Shown in pieces: positions 1 through 9,048 of a DNA stretch of 64,000 nucleotides. Position numbers and translations under genes: made by a program. Positions within the stretch are counted from its first letter, which is position 1, and the number at the start of each line of letters is the position of its first letter. The stretch is from Duganella margarita (lineage in GTDB: Bacteria; Pseudomonadota; Gammaproteobacteria; Burkholderiales; Burkholderiaceae_D), in assembly GCF_009857535.1 (NCBI RefSeq), contig NZ_WWCS01000015.1, positions 86,439 through 150,438 on the forward strand, given 5' to 3'. The notes beneath the pieces are model-generated. The model was given only the letters and a program-made list of their open reading frames with translations, did not search any database and was not told the origin of the DNA.

Positions 1-1859
1 TCAACATCATCCTGAAAAAAGGCGCCAGCGGCGGCGAAGCCGAAATCGGCTTTGGCGAGTACCAGAAACGTGACGGCCGCCAGCGCTCGGTGCGCGCTTC
101 GGGCGGCCTGGCGCTGGGCGAAAACGGCTGGGTACGTCTGGCAGTCGATGCCGCCGACCGCGATCCGACCAACCGCGCCGGCGCCGATTTCCGCAATCCC
201 GCCGAGCCGCTGTACGGCAAGGTCACGCAGCGCTTCGGCGATCCGGACACCAAGCCGGCCTCGCTGTTCCTCAACAGCGAATACCGCGTCAACGACGATA
301 TCGACTGGTACGCCTTCGCCAATTACGGCCAGCGCGACACCTCGGCGGCCGCCACCTGGCGCACCGCCTTCAACGGCACTGCGCTGCGCTCGCCGCTGTT
401 CCCGCAGGGCTTCCTGCCGCTGGAAAACAGCCGCTCGACCGACACCGCGCTGGTAACCGGCGTGCGCGGCGAAAACACCGGCTGGCGCTGGGACCTGAGC
501 GTTAATTACGGCGAGAACGAATTCAAGCTGAACCTGGACAACACCGTCAACCAGGACCTCGGCGCCAACAGCCCGACCCATTTCTATGCCGGCCGCCTGA
601 AGAACTCGGAAACCGTGCTCAACTTCGACGTCGCCAAGGACTTCCCGGTCGAAGCCTTCAGCGGCCCGGTCACCGTGGCGCTGGGCACCGAGTACCGCAA
701 GGAAACCTATGAAATCGGCGCCGGCGATGTGGCCTCGTACAGCGGCACCGGCGCGCAAGGCTTCTCCGGCTTCCGCCCGGTCAATGCCGGCAGCAACAGC
801 CGCAACAACAAATCGATCTACGCCAACGTCGAAGCGGAAATCACCAAGCAGTTCTCGGCCTCCGCCGCGCTGCGTCACGAACGCTACAGCGATTTCGGCA
901 ACACCACCTCGGCCAAGGGCTCGGCCCGCTACGCCTTCAACGAGATCGTGTCGCTGCGCGCCACCGCTTCGTCGGGCTTCCGCGCGCCGTCACTGGCGCA
1001 GCAGTTCTACACCATCACCACCACCAACTTCTCGGTGGTCAATGGCGTCAATACGCCGATTGAAACCGGTACCTTCGCGGTCGGCAGCGCCGCCGCCACG
1101 GCGCTCGGCGCGACTCCGCTGAAGGCCGAGAAAGCCCGCAACTACAGCCTCGGCCTGGTAGTGCAGCCGAGCCGCAACTGGACTACCACGGTGGACGCCT
1201 ACCGCATCAATATCGACGACCGCGTCGCGCTGTCGGCCAATATGACGCTGAACCAGACGCTGAAGAATGCGCTGGCCACGCAAGGCATCCTGGTCGGCGC
1301 CGGCCGCTACTTCACCAACGCCATCGACACCCGTACCACCGGCGTCGATGTACTGAGCACCTACCGCTGGGACACGCGTGACTACGGCCGCTTCGACTTC
1401 ACCGGCGCGTACAACCACAACAAGACGGATGTGGAAGGCATCAAGGCCAACCCGGCGATCCTGACCGCCAACGGCCTGACGCTGATCGACCGCCAGACCG
1501 TCAACCGCCTGACCGTCGGTTCGCCGAAAGACAAGCTGAGCCTGACCACCGACTGGGCCATCAGCAACTGGGGCCTGCGCGCGGTGGTCAACCGCTACGG
1601 CAGCTTCACGGTGCCGCAGAATAATGCCACGCTGGACCAGACCTACGATCCGCAATGGACGCTGGACCTGTCGGGCAACGTCAAGCTGGGCAAGAACTGG
1701 CGCCTGACGGCCGGCGTGGATAACGCCACCAACCGCTACCCGGACCAGGTAACGTCGGCGGGCAACCTCAACACCAACGGCATCTACCCGTACAGCGGCT
1801 GGGCGCCGAACGGCTTCAACGGCCGCTACTACTACGCCAAGGCCAGCTACACCTGGTAA
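1..1859 (+). CDS. TonB-dependent outer-membrane receptor (5' end outside window)
   Basis: The reading frame is open from the first base and ends in YAKASYTW followed by a stop, so this is the C-terminal ~620 residues of a longer receptor. The first residues (NIILKKGASGG) fit the end of a plug domain. The rest is rich in alternating aromatic/polar strands typical of a 22-strand barrel, with a GFRAPSLAQQFY segment common in this family and a terminal Trp, as expected for an outer-membrane barrel recognised by the BAM complex. TonB-dependent receptors import siderophores, vitamins or glycans; the substrate cannot be told from this part, and the N-terminal region that would show a TonB box or signal domain is missing. 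Confidence 0.9.
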   Translation, partial: NIILKKGASGGEAEIGFGEYQKRDGRQRSVRASGGLALGENGWVRLAVDAADRDPTNRAGADFRNPAEPLYGKVTQRFGDPDTKPASLFLNSEYRVNDDIDWYAFANYGQRDTSAAATWRTAFNGTALRSPLFPQGFLPLENSRSTDTALVTGVRGENTGWRWDLSVNYGENEFKLNLDNTVNQDLGANSPTHFYAGRLKNSETVLNFDVAKDFPVEAFSGPVTVALGTEYRKETYEIGAGDVASYSGTGAQGFSGFRPVNAGSNSRNNKSIYANVEAEITKQFSASAALRHERYSDFGNTTSAKGSARYAFNEIVSLRATASSGFRAPSLAQQFYTITTTNFSVVNGVNTPIETGTFAVGSAAATALGATPLKAEKARNYSLGLVVQPSRNWTTTVDAYRINIDDRVALSANMTLNQTLKNALATQGILVGAGRYFTNAIDTRTTGVDVLSTYRWDTRDYGRFDFTGAYNHNKTDVEGIKANPAILTANGLTLIDRQTVNRLTVGSPKDKLSLTTDWAISNWGLRAVVNRYGSFTVPQNNATLDQTYDPQWTLDLSGNVKLGKNWRLTAGVDNATNRYPDQVTSAGNLNTNGIYPYSGWAPNGFNGRYYYAKASYTW

Positions 1860-1877
1860 CCCGCACGGCGGCGAGCT

Positions 1878-1906
1878 GGGGTCTGACCCGTGCCGGGTCA
1901 GACCCC
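1878..1906. repeat. Perfect 13-bp inverted repeat, REP-like
   Basis: The arms GGGGTCTGACCCG and CGGGTCAGACCCC are perfect reverse complements separated by three bases (TGC). The element lies between the convergent receptor and chemoreceptor genes. No T-run follows on either side, so it does not look like an intrinsic terminator. The GGGTC(A/T)GACCC core resembles the arms of the larger element at 36841-36928, suggesting one dispersed palindromic family. Confidence 0.75.
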
Positions 1907-1932
1907 GATGTGCCCGGGTTTAGCGTTACGGC

Positions 1933-3537
1933 TCACGCCACCGCCAGCCGATTCACGCACGGTTTTGCTGGCGGCGGGGTCCCCGCCAGCTTGAACACGC
2001 TCACCGCCTGCGCCAACAGGTCCGCCTGGTCGCGCATGCTTTGCGCGGCGGCGGCGGCCTGTTCCACCAGCGCCGCGTTCTGCTGCGTCACATCGTCAAT
2101 CGACACAATCGCCTGATTCACCTGCTCGATCCCGGTGCTCTGCTCGCTGCTGGCGGCGCTGATCTGGTGCATGATCGCCGCCACCTGCTGCACCGACTGC
2201 ACAATACCCTGCATGGTCGCCCCAGCCTGGCTGACCAGCGCCGCGCCGGCGTCTACCGTCTCCACCGACCGTCCGATCAGCTCCTTGATCTCCTTGGCCG
2301 CCGAGGCCGACCGCTGCGCCAGGTTGCGCACTTCCGACGCCACCACCGCAAAGCCCCGCCCCTGTTCGCCGGCGCGCGCCGCCTCCACGGCCGCGTTCAA
2401 CGCCAGGATATTGGTCTGGAACGCAATGCCGTCAATCACGCTGATGATGTCGACGATCTTGCTGGAACTTTCCTTGATCGCGCCCATCGTGGTCACCACC
2501 TGGCCGACCACCTGGCCGCCCTGGGTGGCGTAGTCGCTGGCGGTCACCACCAGCCTGGTCGCCTGGCGCGCGTTTTCGGCGTTCTGTGACACGGTCGAGG
2601 TCAGCTCTTCCATTGACGACGCCGTTTCCTCCAGGCTGGACGCCTGCTGCTCGGTGCGTGACGACAGGTCCAGGTTGCCGCTGGCGATTTCATTCGACGC
2701 CGTGGCAATCGTGTCCGTACCTGATCGCACCTGCCCCACCGTGCGCGCCAGCGCGTCGTTCATGTCGATCAGCGCGCGCAACAGCTGGCCGGTTTCATCG
2801 GTGGTGTGGCATTCCATGCGCATGGTCAGATCGCCGCCGGCCACCGCCTGCGCCATGCCCACCGCGCGGTTGAGCGGCTGCGTGATGCTGCGCGTGATCA
2901 CATACAGCACCCACGCCGCCAGCGCGGCCGCCACCAGCGTCAGCACAATCATCGTGGTGCGCGAACTGGCGTAGGAGCGCTCCGCCACGGCGCTGGTCTC
3001 CTCCACGGCGGCAATCTGAAACTTGACCATGTCGGTCAAGGCATTCAGATAGGCGGTCTGTTCCTTGCGCACCGTGGTCAGCAGATATTTGACCGATTCG
3101 TCGCGCTGGCCCTGATCGCTGGACATCTTCAGGAACGCGCTCTGCACCACCGCGTATTTTTCCCGCGCATCGAGCACCGCTTGCAGCTTGACTTTGCTTT
3201 GTGGATCTTCATCGTCGGCGATCAGCTTGCCCAGCTTGTCGAGCCGCTCGCCGTTTTCCACGCGCCGTTTCTCCACGCGCTCCAGTTCGGCCCTGACCAC
3301 CGCCGGATCGGTCGACAGCATGGCGTTGCGCATCGCGCGCGCCACATCGTTCAAACCGCCTATCGTTTCGTAAGCCAGTATGACCTTGGGAACCTTATCG
3401 ACCGCGAGATCCTTGGTGTTGCTATTGAGCTTGCCAAGATTGCTGATGCCTTCGACGGCGATCCCGATCATGAAGAGGATGGCCATGCCCAGACCGGCCG
3501 CCAGGCGGTAGCCGATTTTCCAATTACCGATACCCAT
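1933..3537 (-). CDS. Methyl-accepting chemotaxis protein
   Basis: This membrane chemoreceptor senses ligands and controls the CheA kinase. From the N-terminus it has TM1 (about residues 8-30), a periplasmic helical sensor of about 155 residues, TM2 (about 188-212, MIVLTLVAAALAAWVLYVI), a HAMP segment beginning at RSITQPL, and a long coiled-coil signalling domain with the conserved hairpin tip (EVRNLAQRSASAAKEIKELI). There is no C-terminal NWETF-type pentapeptide, so methylation enzymes are probably recruited by other receptors. The start is the ATG at 3537 (MGIGNWKIGYRL), preceded by GGGAGC; an in-frame TTG four codons upstream has no good ribosome site. The gene stands alone after the cysB hairpin. 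Confidence 0.93.
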   Translation of the reverse strand: MGIGNWKIGYRLAAGLGMAILFMIGIAVEGISNLGKLNSNTKDLAVDKVPKVILAYETIGGLNDVARAMRNAMLSTDPAVVRAELERVEKRRVENGERLDKLGKLIADDEDPQSKVKLQAVLDAREKYAVVQSAFLKMSSDQGQRDESVKYLLTTVRKEQTAYLNALTDMVKFQIAAVEETSAVAERSYASSRTTMIVLTLVAAALAAWVLYVITRSITQPLNRAVGMAQAVAGGDLTMRMECHTTDETGQLLRALIDMNDALARTVGQVRSGTDTIATASNEIASGNLDLSSRTEQQASSLEETASSMEELTSTVSQNAENARQATRLVVTASDYATQGGQVVGQVVTTMGAIKESSSKIVDIISVIDGIAFQTNILALNAAVEAARAGEQGRGFAVVASEVRNLAQRSASAAKEIKELIGRSVETVDAGAALVSQAGATMQGIVQSVQQVAAIMHQISAASSEQSTGIEQVNQAIVSIDDVTQQNAALVEQAAAAAQSMRDQADLLAQAVSVFKLAGTPPPAKPCVNRLAVA

Positions 3538-3616
3538 GTGCGCTCCCAAAGTTGGTTGCAGGGATTCAGTATATGGTCATTTCGATATTAAAATACAAAA
3601 AATTCAATAACTGTTT

Positions 3617-3648
3617 TGCTGCCGCCACAACTGATGCGGCGGCAGCAA
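3617..3648 (-). terminator. Hairpin downstream of cysB
   Basis: An 11-bp stem (TTGCTGCCGCC / GGCGGCAGCAA) with a 10-nt loop begins five bases beyond the cysB stop. On the minus strand it is followed by AACAG and then T-rich sequence rather than an immediate T-run, so termination is likely but not textbook. Confidence 0.5.
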
Positions 3649-3652
3649 CTGA

Positions 3653-4585
3653 TCAGGCCAGATCGCCGCCGTTGAGGGCGGCGTCGATATCGGCGCGGGT
3701 CAGGTCCGGCGCGAATTCCTGGATGAAGTGGTAGGCATACGAGCGCAGGTATGCCCCCTTGCGGACTGCAAGCCGCGTGGTGTTCTGCGCGAACAGGTGC
3801 GAGGCTTCCACAGCGCGCATGCCCTTGTCGCGGCCGTGGTCGAACGCCATCGAGGCGACGATGCCGACGCCCAGGCCCAGCGACACGTACTGCTTGATCA
3901 CGTCCGAGTCCATCGCGGTCAGCACGATGTCCGGCTTGACGCCGGCCTGCGCGAACGCCGCATCGATATGGCCGCGGCCGGTAAAGCCGACGTCATAGGT
4001 AATCAGCGGGAACTCGGCCAAGTCTTCCAGCCTGATCGGCGAGCGCGACAGCAGCGGATGGCCGTCCGGCACCACGATCAAATGGCTCCAGCGGTAGCAC
4101 GGAAACGACACCAGGTCCGGGAACTGCGACAGGCCTTCGGTGGCGATGCCGATGTCGGTCTTGCCGGACAAGATCCATTCGGCGATGTGCTCGGGCGCGC
4201 TCTGCTGCAAGGCGATGCGCACGTCCGGATAGGCGGTGCGGAAACTCTGCACCACTTTCGGCAGCGCATAGCGCGCCTGCGTATGGGTGGCCGCCACGCT
4301 CAGCGTGCCGCTTTGCTGGCCGGTATATTCCAGGCTGGCCTGTTGCAGATTCTCGGCCTCGATCAGCAGGCGGTCGATGATCTTCAGGATGCCTTTGCCC
4401 GGCTCGGTCATGCCGGTCAGGCGCTTGCCGTTACGCTCGAAAATCACGACGCCCAGTTCGTCTTCCAGCTCGCGGATCTGGCGCGACACGCCAGGCTGCG
4501 AGGTGAACAGGGCATTCGCCACTTCGGTCAGGTTGTAGCCACGACGGGCTGCTTCGCGGATGGACCGCAGCTGTTGAAAATTCAT
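3653..4585 (-). CDS. cysB: LysR-type regulator of sulfur assimilation, CysB family
   Basis: This is a 310-residue LysR-type regulator with an N-terminal winged HTH (LTEVANALFTSQPGVSRQIR, about residues 19-38) and a periplasmic-binding-like effector domain. CysB/Cbl proteins open with the same MNFQQLRSIREAARRGYNLTE-type segment. CysB normally activates sulfate uptake and cysteine synthesis when N-acetylserine accumulates. Its start overlaps the cysA stop by four bases (ATGA), so it is translationally coupled as the last gene of the sulfate operon. That position strongly supports CysB over Cbl, although the two are hard to separate by sequence. Confidence 0.9.
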   Translation of the reverse strand: MNFQQLRSIREAARRGYNLTEVANALFTSQPGVSRQIRELEDELGVVIFERNGKRLTGMTEPGKGILKIIDRLLIEAENLQQASLEYTGQQSGTLSVAATHTQARYALPKVVQSFRTAYPDVRIALQQSAPEHIAEWILSGKTDIGIATEGLSQFPDLVSFPCYRWSHLIVVPDGHPLLSRSPIRLEDLAEFPLITYDVGFTGRGHIDAAFAQAGVKPDIVLTAMDSDVIKQYVSLGLGVGIVASMAFDHGRDKGMRAVEASHLFAQNTTRLAVRKGAYLRSYAYHFIQEFAPDLTRADIDAALNGGDLA

Positions 4586-5652
4586 ATGGATGCTCCTTCG
4601 TCCACGAACACCCGCAGGCGCTTGGGACGTACAACTAACGTTTCGCCTTCTTTCAGGCCCAGGGCGCTGAAGCGCTCATTCGGAATCACGGCTTCAATCA
4701 ATTCGTTGGTATCGTCGCGCTCCAGGTCCAGCTGGGCCAGCGGGCCGATCGCATGCGCGCGGCGCAGCTTGACCACGATGCCTTCGGCGCCCGGCGTGTA
4801 GCGGTCCACTTCCAGCTCGTGCGGACGGACGTAGGCGGTGCCCTTGCCGGCTGCGCCGCCTTCGCCCGGCACGGTAAAGCTGGCGTCGCCGCTGGCGAGG
4901 ATGCCGTCCTGCACGCGGCCGTGGAATACGTTCACATTGCCGAGGAAGCCATAGACGAAGGGCGAGGCCGGATGGTTGTAGACCTCGTCCGGCGCGCCGA
5001 TCTGTTCGACGTTACCCTTGTTCATCAGCACCACCTGGTCGGCCACTTCCAGCGCCTCCTCCTGGTCGTGGGTGACGAAGATGGACGTGACGTGCAGCTC
5101 GTCGTGCAGGCGGCGCAGCCAGCGGCGCAATTCCTTGCGCACCTTGGCGTCCAGTGCGCCGAACGGTTCGTCCAGCAACAGCACGCGCGGTTCCACCGCC
5201 AGCGCGCGCGCCAGGGCGATACGCTGACGCTGGCCGCCCGACAGTTGCGGCGGATAGCGGTCGGCCAGCCAGTCCAGCTGCACCAGTTCCAGCAGGTCTT
5301 TGACCTTGCGGCGGATCTGGTCTTCCGATGGGCGTTCGCTGCGCGGTTTGACGCGCAGGCCGAAGGCGACGTTTTCAAACACGGTCATGTGCTTGAACAG
5401 CGCGTAATGCTGGAACACGAAGCCGACCTGGCGCTCGCGCACATGGCTGCGGGAGGCGTCCTGCCCTTCCAGCAATACCTGGCCCGAGTCCGGATGTTCG
5501 AGGCCGGCGATACAGCGCAGCAGCGTGGTCTTGCCGCAGCCTGACGGACCGAGCAGCGCGGTCAGCTCGCCTTGCGGGAAATCCAGCGACACGTTGTTGA
5601 GGGCGACAAAATCGCCGAAACGCTTGTTGATGTTTTTAACTTGGATCGTCAT
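4582..5652 (-). CDS. cysA: Sulfate/thiosulfate ABC transporter ATP-binding protein
   Basis: This is the ATPase of the CysTWA importer for sulfate and thiosulfate. The 356 residues carry Walker A (GPSGCGKTT), the signature LSGGQRQR, Walker B (LLLDEPFGALD) and the switch His in VTHDQEE. A C-terminal TOBE-like extension after about residue 235 is usual for CysA. The start has GGAG about eight bases upstream, overlapping the 3' end of cysW. Spacing to cysW is four bases, and the stop overlaps cysB. Confidence 0.96.
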   Translation of the reverse strand: MTIQVKNINKRFGDFVALNNVSLDFPQGELTALLGPSGCGKTTLLRCIAGLEHPDSGQVLLEGQDASRSHVRERQVGFVFQHYALFKHMTVFENVAFGLRVKPRSERPSEDQIRRKVKDLLELVQLDWLADRYPPQLSGGQRQRIALARALAVEPRVLLLDEPFGALDAKVRKELRRWLRRLHDELHVTSIFVTHDQEEALEVADQVVLMNKGNVEQIGAPDEVYNHPASPFVYGFLGNVNVFHGRVQDGILASGDASFTVPGEGGAAGKGTAYVRPHELEVDRYTPGAEGIVVKLRRAHAIGPLAQLDLERDDTNELIEAVIPNERFSALGLKEGETLVVRPKRLRVFVDEGASI

Positions 5653-5656
5653 GGTA

Positions 5657-6547
5657 TTACTCCGAAAGGCGGGCGTCGTCAGCGACGGATTCGTTCAGGC
5701 GCCAGGCGATAAAGGTTTTCACTACCAGCGTCACCAGGGCCAGCAGCGCCAGCAGCGACGCCACGGCAAAGGCGGCGGCAAAGTTGTATTCGTTGTAGAG
5801 AATCTCCACTTGCAGCGGCATGGTGTTGGTCTCGCCACGGATGTGACCGGACACCACCGACACCGCGCCGAACTCGCCCATGGCGCGGGCGTTACACAAG
5901 ATCACGCCGTACAGCAGGCCCCACTTGATATTCGGCAGCGTCACGCGGCGGAAGGTGTCCCAGCCCGACGCGCCCAGCACGATGGCGGCCTCTTCTTCTT
6001 CGCTGCCCTGCGCCTGCATCAGCGGGATCAGCTCGCGCGCCACGAACGGGAAGGTGACGAAGATGGTGGCCAGCACAATGCCCGGCACCGCGAACAGGAT
6101 CTTGATGTCGTGGTCCATCAGCCATGGCCCGAAGTAGCCCTGCGCGCCGAACAGCAGCACGTAGATCAGGCCGGAAATCACCGGCGACACCGAGAACGGC
6201 AGATCGATCAAGGTCAGCAAAATGCTCTTGCCGCGGAACTCGAACTTGGCGATACACCACGAGGCGGCCACGCCGAACACCAGGTTCAGCGGTACGGCGA
6301 TGGCGGCGGTGATCAGCGTCAGCTTGATGGCCGAGATGGCGTCCTCGTCAATGATTGCGGCGACATAGGCGTCCCAGCCTTTTTTCAGGCCTTCGTAGAA
6401 TACCGAGACCAGCGGCACGAACAGGAACAAGGTCAGGAAGATCAGCGCAACGGCGATCAGGACGACGCGCACCCAGCCTGGTTCCAGGCTCTTCGGCGCC
6501 GACGGCAGTTCGCCGCGACGCGGTGCAGTGACAGGCGTAGCACTCAT
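5657..6547 (-). CDS. cysW: Sulfate/thiosulfate ABC transporter permease CysW
   Basis: This is the second permease of the sulfate importer, 296 residues with about six membrane segments and the permease-ATPase coupling region (EEEEAAIVLGASGWDTFRRVTLPNI, the EAA loop). Start ATG at 6547 (MSATPVTAPRRGE) lies two bases after the cysT stop; a longer open frame extends upstream through cysT but has no initiation signal. It forms a heterodimer with CysT. Confidence 0.95.
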   Translation of the reverse strand: MSATPVTAPRRGELPSAPKSLEPGWVRVVLIAVALIFLTLFLFVPLVSVFYEGLKKGWDAYVAAIIDEDAISAIKLTLITAAIAVPLNLVFGVAASWCIAKFEFRGKSILLTLIDLPFSVSPVISGLIYVLLFGAQGYFGPWLMDHDIKILFAVPGIVLATIFVTFPFVARELIPLMQAQGSEEEEAAIVLGASGWDTFRRVTLPNIKWGLLYGVILCNARAMGEFGAVSVVSGHIRGETNTMPLQVEILYNEYNFAAAFAVASLLALLALVTLVVKTFIAWRLNESVADDARLSE

Positions 6548-6549
6548 GA

Positions 6550-7425
6550 TTATTTCCCCGACTTTCCGCGTGCCCAGGCCTGCAGCAGATTGATCCCCAA
6601 CAGCATCAGGAAGGACACCACCAGCATCACCGTCGCAATCGCGGTGGCGCCGGCGTAGTCGTACTGCTCCAGCTTGGTGATGATGAACAACGGCGTGATT
6701 TCCGACACCATCGGCATATTGCCGGCGATGAAAATCACCGAGCCGTATTCGCCGGTGGCGCGGGCGAAGGCCAGCGCGAAGCCAGTCATCAGCGACGGCA
6801 TAATGGTCGGGAACACCACGCGCGAGAAGGTCTGCCAGGCGTTGGCGCCGAGGCTGGCGGCGGCTTCTTCCAGTTCGCGTTCGGCGTCTTCCAGCACCGG
6901 TTGCACGGTGCGCACCACGAACGGCAGGCCGATAAAGGTCAGCGCGATCACCACGCCGATTGGCGTGAACGCCACCTTGATGCCCCACATGCCTTCGATC
7001 ACCTGGCCGAGCCAGCCGTTGGCCGAATACAGCGCGGTCAGCGTAATGCCGGCCACGGCGGTCGGCAGCGCGAACGGCAGGTCGACCAGCGCGTCGATAA
7101 TGCGCTTGCCGGGAAATTCATAGCGCACCAGCACCCAGGCCACGATGCCGCCGAAGATGACGTTGATGAACGCGCCCAGCAGCGAGGCGCCGAACGTCAA
7201 TCGGTACGAGGCCATCACGCGCGCCGAGGTCACCGTGGCCCAGAACGATTCCCAGGTCAGCGTGAACGTTTTGAGGAATACGGCAGACAGCGGGATCAGG
7301 ACGATCAGCGTCAGGTAAAAAATGGTGAACCCCAGCGAGAGCCGGAATCCCGGCATCACGCGGAATGGTGCGCCCCGCTTGGCCACTGGCGGGGTGACCT
7401 CGGATGCTGCAAGAACAGCTGACAT
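6550..7425 (-). CDS. cysT: Sulfate/thiosulfate ABC transporter permease CysT (CysU)
   Basis: This 291-residue inner-membrane permease pairs with CysW. The N-terminal tail is followed by six predicted membrane helices, and the EAA coupling loop reads ELEEAAASLGANAWQTFSRVVFPTI. The start is ATG at 7425 (MSAVLAASEV), preceded by GGGAGC at good spacing; a 25-codon in-frame upstream extension lacks a ribosome site. A 95-bp AT-rich gap separates it from the TauE-like gene, so cysTWA-cysB may have its own promoter. Confidence 0.95.
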   Translation of the reverse strand: MSAVLAASEVTPPVAKRGAPFRVMPGFRLSLGFTIFYLTLIVLIPLSAVFLKTFTLTWESFWATVTSARVMASYRLTFGASLLGAFINVIFGGIVAWVLVRYEFPGKRIIDALVDLPFALPTAVAGITLTALYSANGWLGQVIEGMWGIKVAFTPIGVVIALTFIGLPFVVRTVQPVLEDAERELEEAAASLGANAWQTFSRVVFPTIMPSLMTGFALAFARATGEYGSVIFIAGNMPMVSEITPLFIITKLEQYDYAGATAIATVMLVVSFLMLLGINLLQAWARGKSGK

Positions 7426-7520
7426 GAATGCTCCCTTATTACAAAACCTTCTATAAGGGCTGCATGTTCTCACCTCTGCTTCATAATACAAACGAAGCAA
7501 TAGTCATTTGATTAGATGAT
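7426..7520 (-). promoter_or_regulatory. Likely promoter region for cysTWA-cysB
   Basis: This 95-bp AT-rich stretch is the only sizeable gap within the cysT-to-cysB run. On the minus strand a TATTAT hexamer could serve as a -10 without a good -35, which is common for CysB-activated promoters. No clear CysB consensus was recognised. Confidence 0.35.
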
Positions 7521-8297
7521 TCAGCTATATACGAGCTTTGCCGCCACGGCAACAAGTGTTACCGCAAGCAAGCCCCGCAACAGGCGTTCCGGCACCGCGC
7601 GCGCGGCGTAGGCGCCGATGGTGATGCCGGGCAGCGAACCGACCAGCAGGGTCAGCAGCAAGCTCCAGTTGATCGAGCCCAGCCACCAATGCCCGACGGC
7701 GGCGATGGCGGTCAGCGGCACCGCATAGGCGATGTCGGTGCCGGCCACTTCGGCGGCGGTCAGGCGCGGATAGAGCATCACCAGCAAGGTGGCCCCAATC
7801 GCGCCGGCGCCGATGGAGGAAATCGTCACCAACGTGCCCAGCACGGCGCCGGAAACGATGGTGGCGGTGCTCAGCGCGCGGCCTTGCAGCTGGCGTTCGG
7901 GATGGGCGTTGATCCAGGCCAGCATCTTGCGTTTGAACAGCAGCGCGATCACGGTCAGCAGCACCGAGCTGGCGATCATGTAGCGGATGATCTGGCCCAT
8001 CTCCTTGTTGAGGGTGCCGAAGTGCTTGAGCGCCAGGCTGGCGCAGAAGGCGGCCGGCAATGCGCCGATGCACAGGCGGCGGACAATGTCCCAATGGACG
8101 GTGCCGCGCATTCTATGGGTGAAGGTGCCGACGCCCTTGGTCAGCGAGGCAAACGCCAGGTCGGTACCGACCGCCACGGCGGGCGTGACACCGAACAGCA
8201 AGGTCAGCAGCGGCGTCATCAGCGAACCGCCGCCGACACCGGTCATGCCGACCAGTAAGCCGACTGCGAATCCTGAAACGACGAATTGCACATCCAT
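7521..8297 (-). CDS. TauE/SafE-family membrane transporter
   Basis: This 258-residue polytopic membrane protein has a glycine-rich first helix (LLVGMTGVGGGSLMTPLL) and a matching repeat in the second half (SSIGAGAIGATLLVMLY), the two-fold pattern of the TauE/SafE (formerly DUF81) family. Members export or move sulfite, sulfoacetate and related sulfur anions. Its place between the peroxiredoxin and cysT supports a role in sulfur-anion handling, but the substrate is inferred. Eight transmembrane helices are likely. Confidence 0.88.
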   Translation of the reverse strand: MDVQFVVSGFAVGLLVGMTGVGGGSLMTPLLTLLFGVTPAVAVGTDLAFASLTKGVGTFTHRMRGTVHWDIVRRLCIGALPAAFCASLALKHFGTLNKEMGQIIRYMIASSVLLTVIALLFKRKMLAWINAHPERQLQGRALSTATIVSGAVLGTLVTISSIGAGAIGATLLVMLYPRLTAAEVAGTDIAYAVPLTAIAAVGHWWLGSINWSLLLTLLVGSLPGITIGAYAARAVPERLLRGLLAVTLVAVAAKLVYS

Positions 8298-8301
8298 GCG
8301 A

Positions 8302-8343
8302 TTTCCCCAAAGTAAGCCCGAAGGTTATCCTACTCTGGGGAAA
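8302..8343 (-). promoter_or_regulatory. Inverted repeat that could hide the ribosome site of the TauE-like gene
   Basis: Perfect 8-bp arms TTTCCCCA and TGGGGAAA flank a 26-base spacer. On the minus-strand transcript the second arm contains the GGGGAA ribosome-binding site four bases before the ATG at 8297. An mRNA hairpin here would occlude initiation. An inner AGTA/TACT pairing could extend the stem. Confidence 0.4.
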
Positions 8344-8363
8344 GATCCAAACAACGGAAAACT

Positions 8364-8387
8364 AATAAGCTTATTTGCTCGCTTATT
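8364..8387 (-). terminator. Weak hairpin over the peroxiredoxin stop codon
   Basis: Seven-bp arms AATAAGC / GCTTATT overlap the end of the peroxiredoxin gene and are followed on the minus strand by AGTTTT. It is AT-rich and probably a weak or partial terminator. Confidence 0.3.
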
Positions 8388-9021
8388 TATTTGGTTGCGG
8401 AGTCACGCGCAGGTACGGACGCTCGGCGGTGAAGCCCTTTGGATACTTCTGCTTCAGTACTTCCGGATCCTGTACAGTCAGCGGAATGATGACGTCGTCG
8501 CCATCTCTCCAGTTGCCCGGCGTGGCCACGGTGTAGCCATCGGTCAGTTGCAGCGCATCGATCACGCGCAGCACTTCGTCGAAGTTACGGCCGGTGCTCA
8601 TCGGATAGGTGATGGTCAGGCGCACTTTCTTGTTCGGATCGATCACGAACAGCGAACGCACGGTGGCCGTGGCCGACGCTTCCGGGTGGATCATGTCATA
8701 CAGGCCCGACACCTTGCGGTCCGCATCGGCGATGATCGGGAAACCGACCACGGTCTTCTGCGTTTCTTCGATGTCCTTGATCCAGGCCTTGTGCGACTCG
8801 GCCGGGTCAACCGACAGCGCGATGGCTTTGACATTGCGCTTGTCGAATTCAGGCTTCAGCTTGGCAGTCAGGCCCAGCTCGGTGGTGCAGACCGGCGTGA
8901 AGTCGGCCGGATGCGAAAACAGCACCACCCACGAATTGCCAGCCCACTCGTGGAACTTCAGTGGGCCGATGGAAGAATCTTGTTCGAAATCAGGCGCGGT
9001 ATCGCCCAGGCGGATAGTCAT
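8383..9021 (-). CDS. 1-Cys peroxiredoxin, Prx6 type
   Basis: This 212-residue AhpC/TSA-fold protein carries the peroxidatic motif PADFTPVCTTE, with Cys45 as the active residue, and a long C-terminal domain (DGYTVATPGNWRDGDDVIIP) typical of Prx6/1-Cys peroxiredoxins. It reduces H2O2 and alkyl hydroperoxides in the cytosol with an external thiol. No resolving cysteine is visible. It lies inside the sulfur block and may protect sulfur metabolism from oxidants; co-regulation with cys genes is inferred from position. Confidence 0.94.
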   Translation of the reverse strand: MTIRLGDTAPDFEQDSSIGPLKFHEWAGNSWVVLFSHPADFTPVCTTELGLTAKLKPEFDKRNVKAIALSVDPAESHKAWIKDIEETQKTVVGFPIIADADRKVSGLYDMIHPEASATATVRSLFVIDPNKKVRLTITYPMSTGRNFDEVLRVIDALQLTDGYTVATPGNWRDGDDVIIPLTVQDPEVLKQKYPKGFTAERPYLRVTPQPNK

Positions 9022-9048
9022 AGTTGGTCTCCAGAATAGAAAAAAGCA

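Noticed and set aside
1878..1906. Palindrome as terminator of the TonB receptor gene
   Set aside because: There is no T-run on either strand, and the arms resemble the repeat family at 36841.
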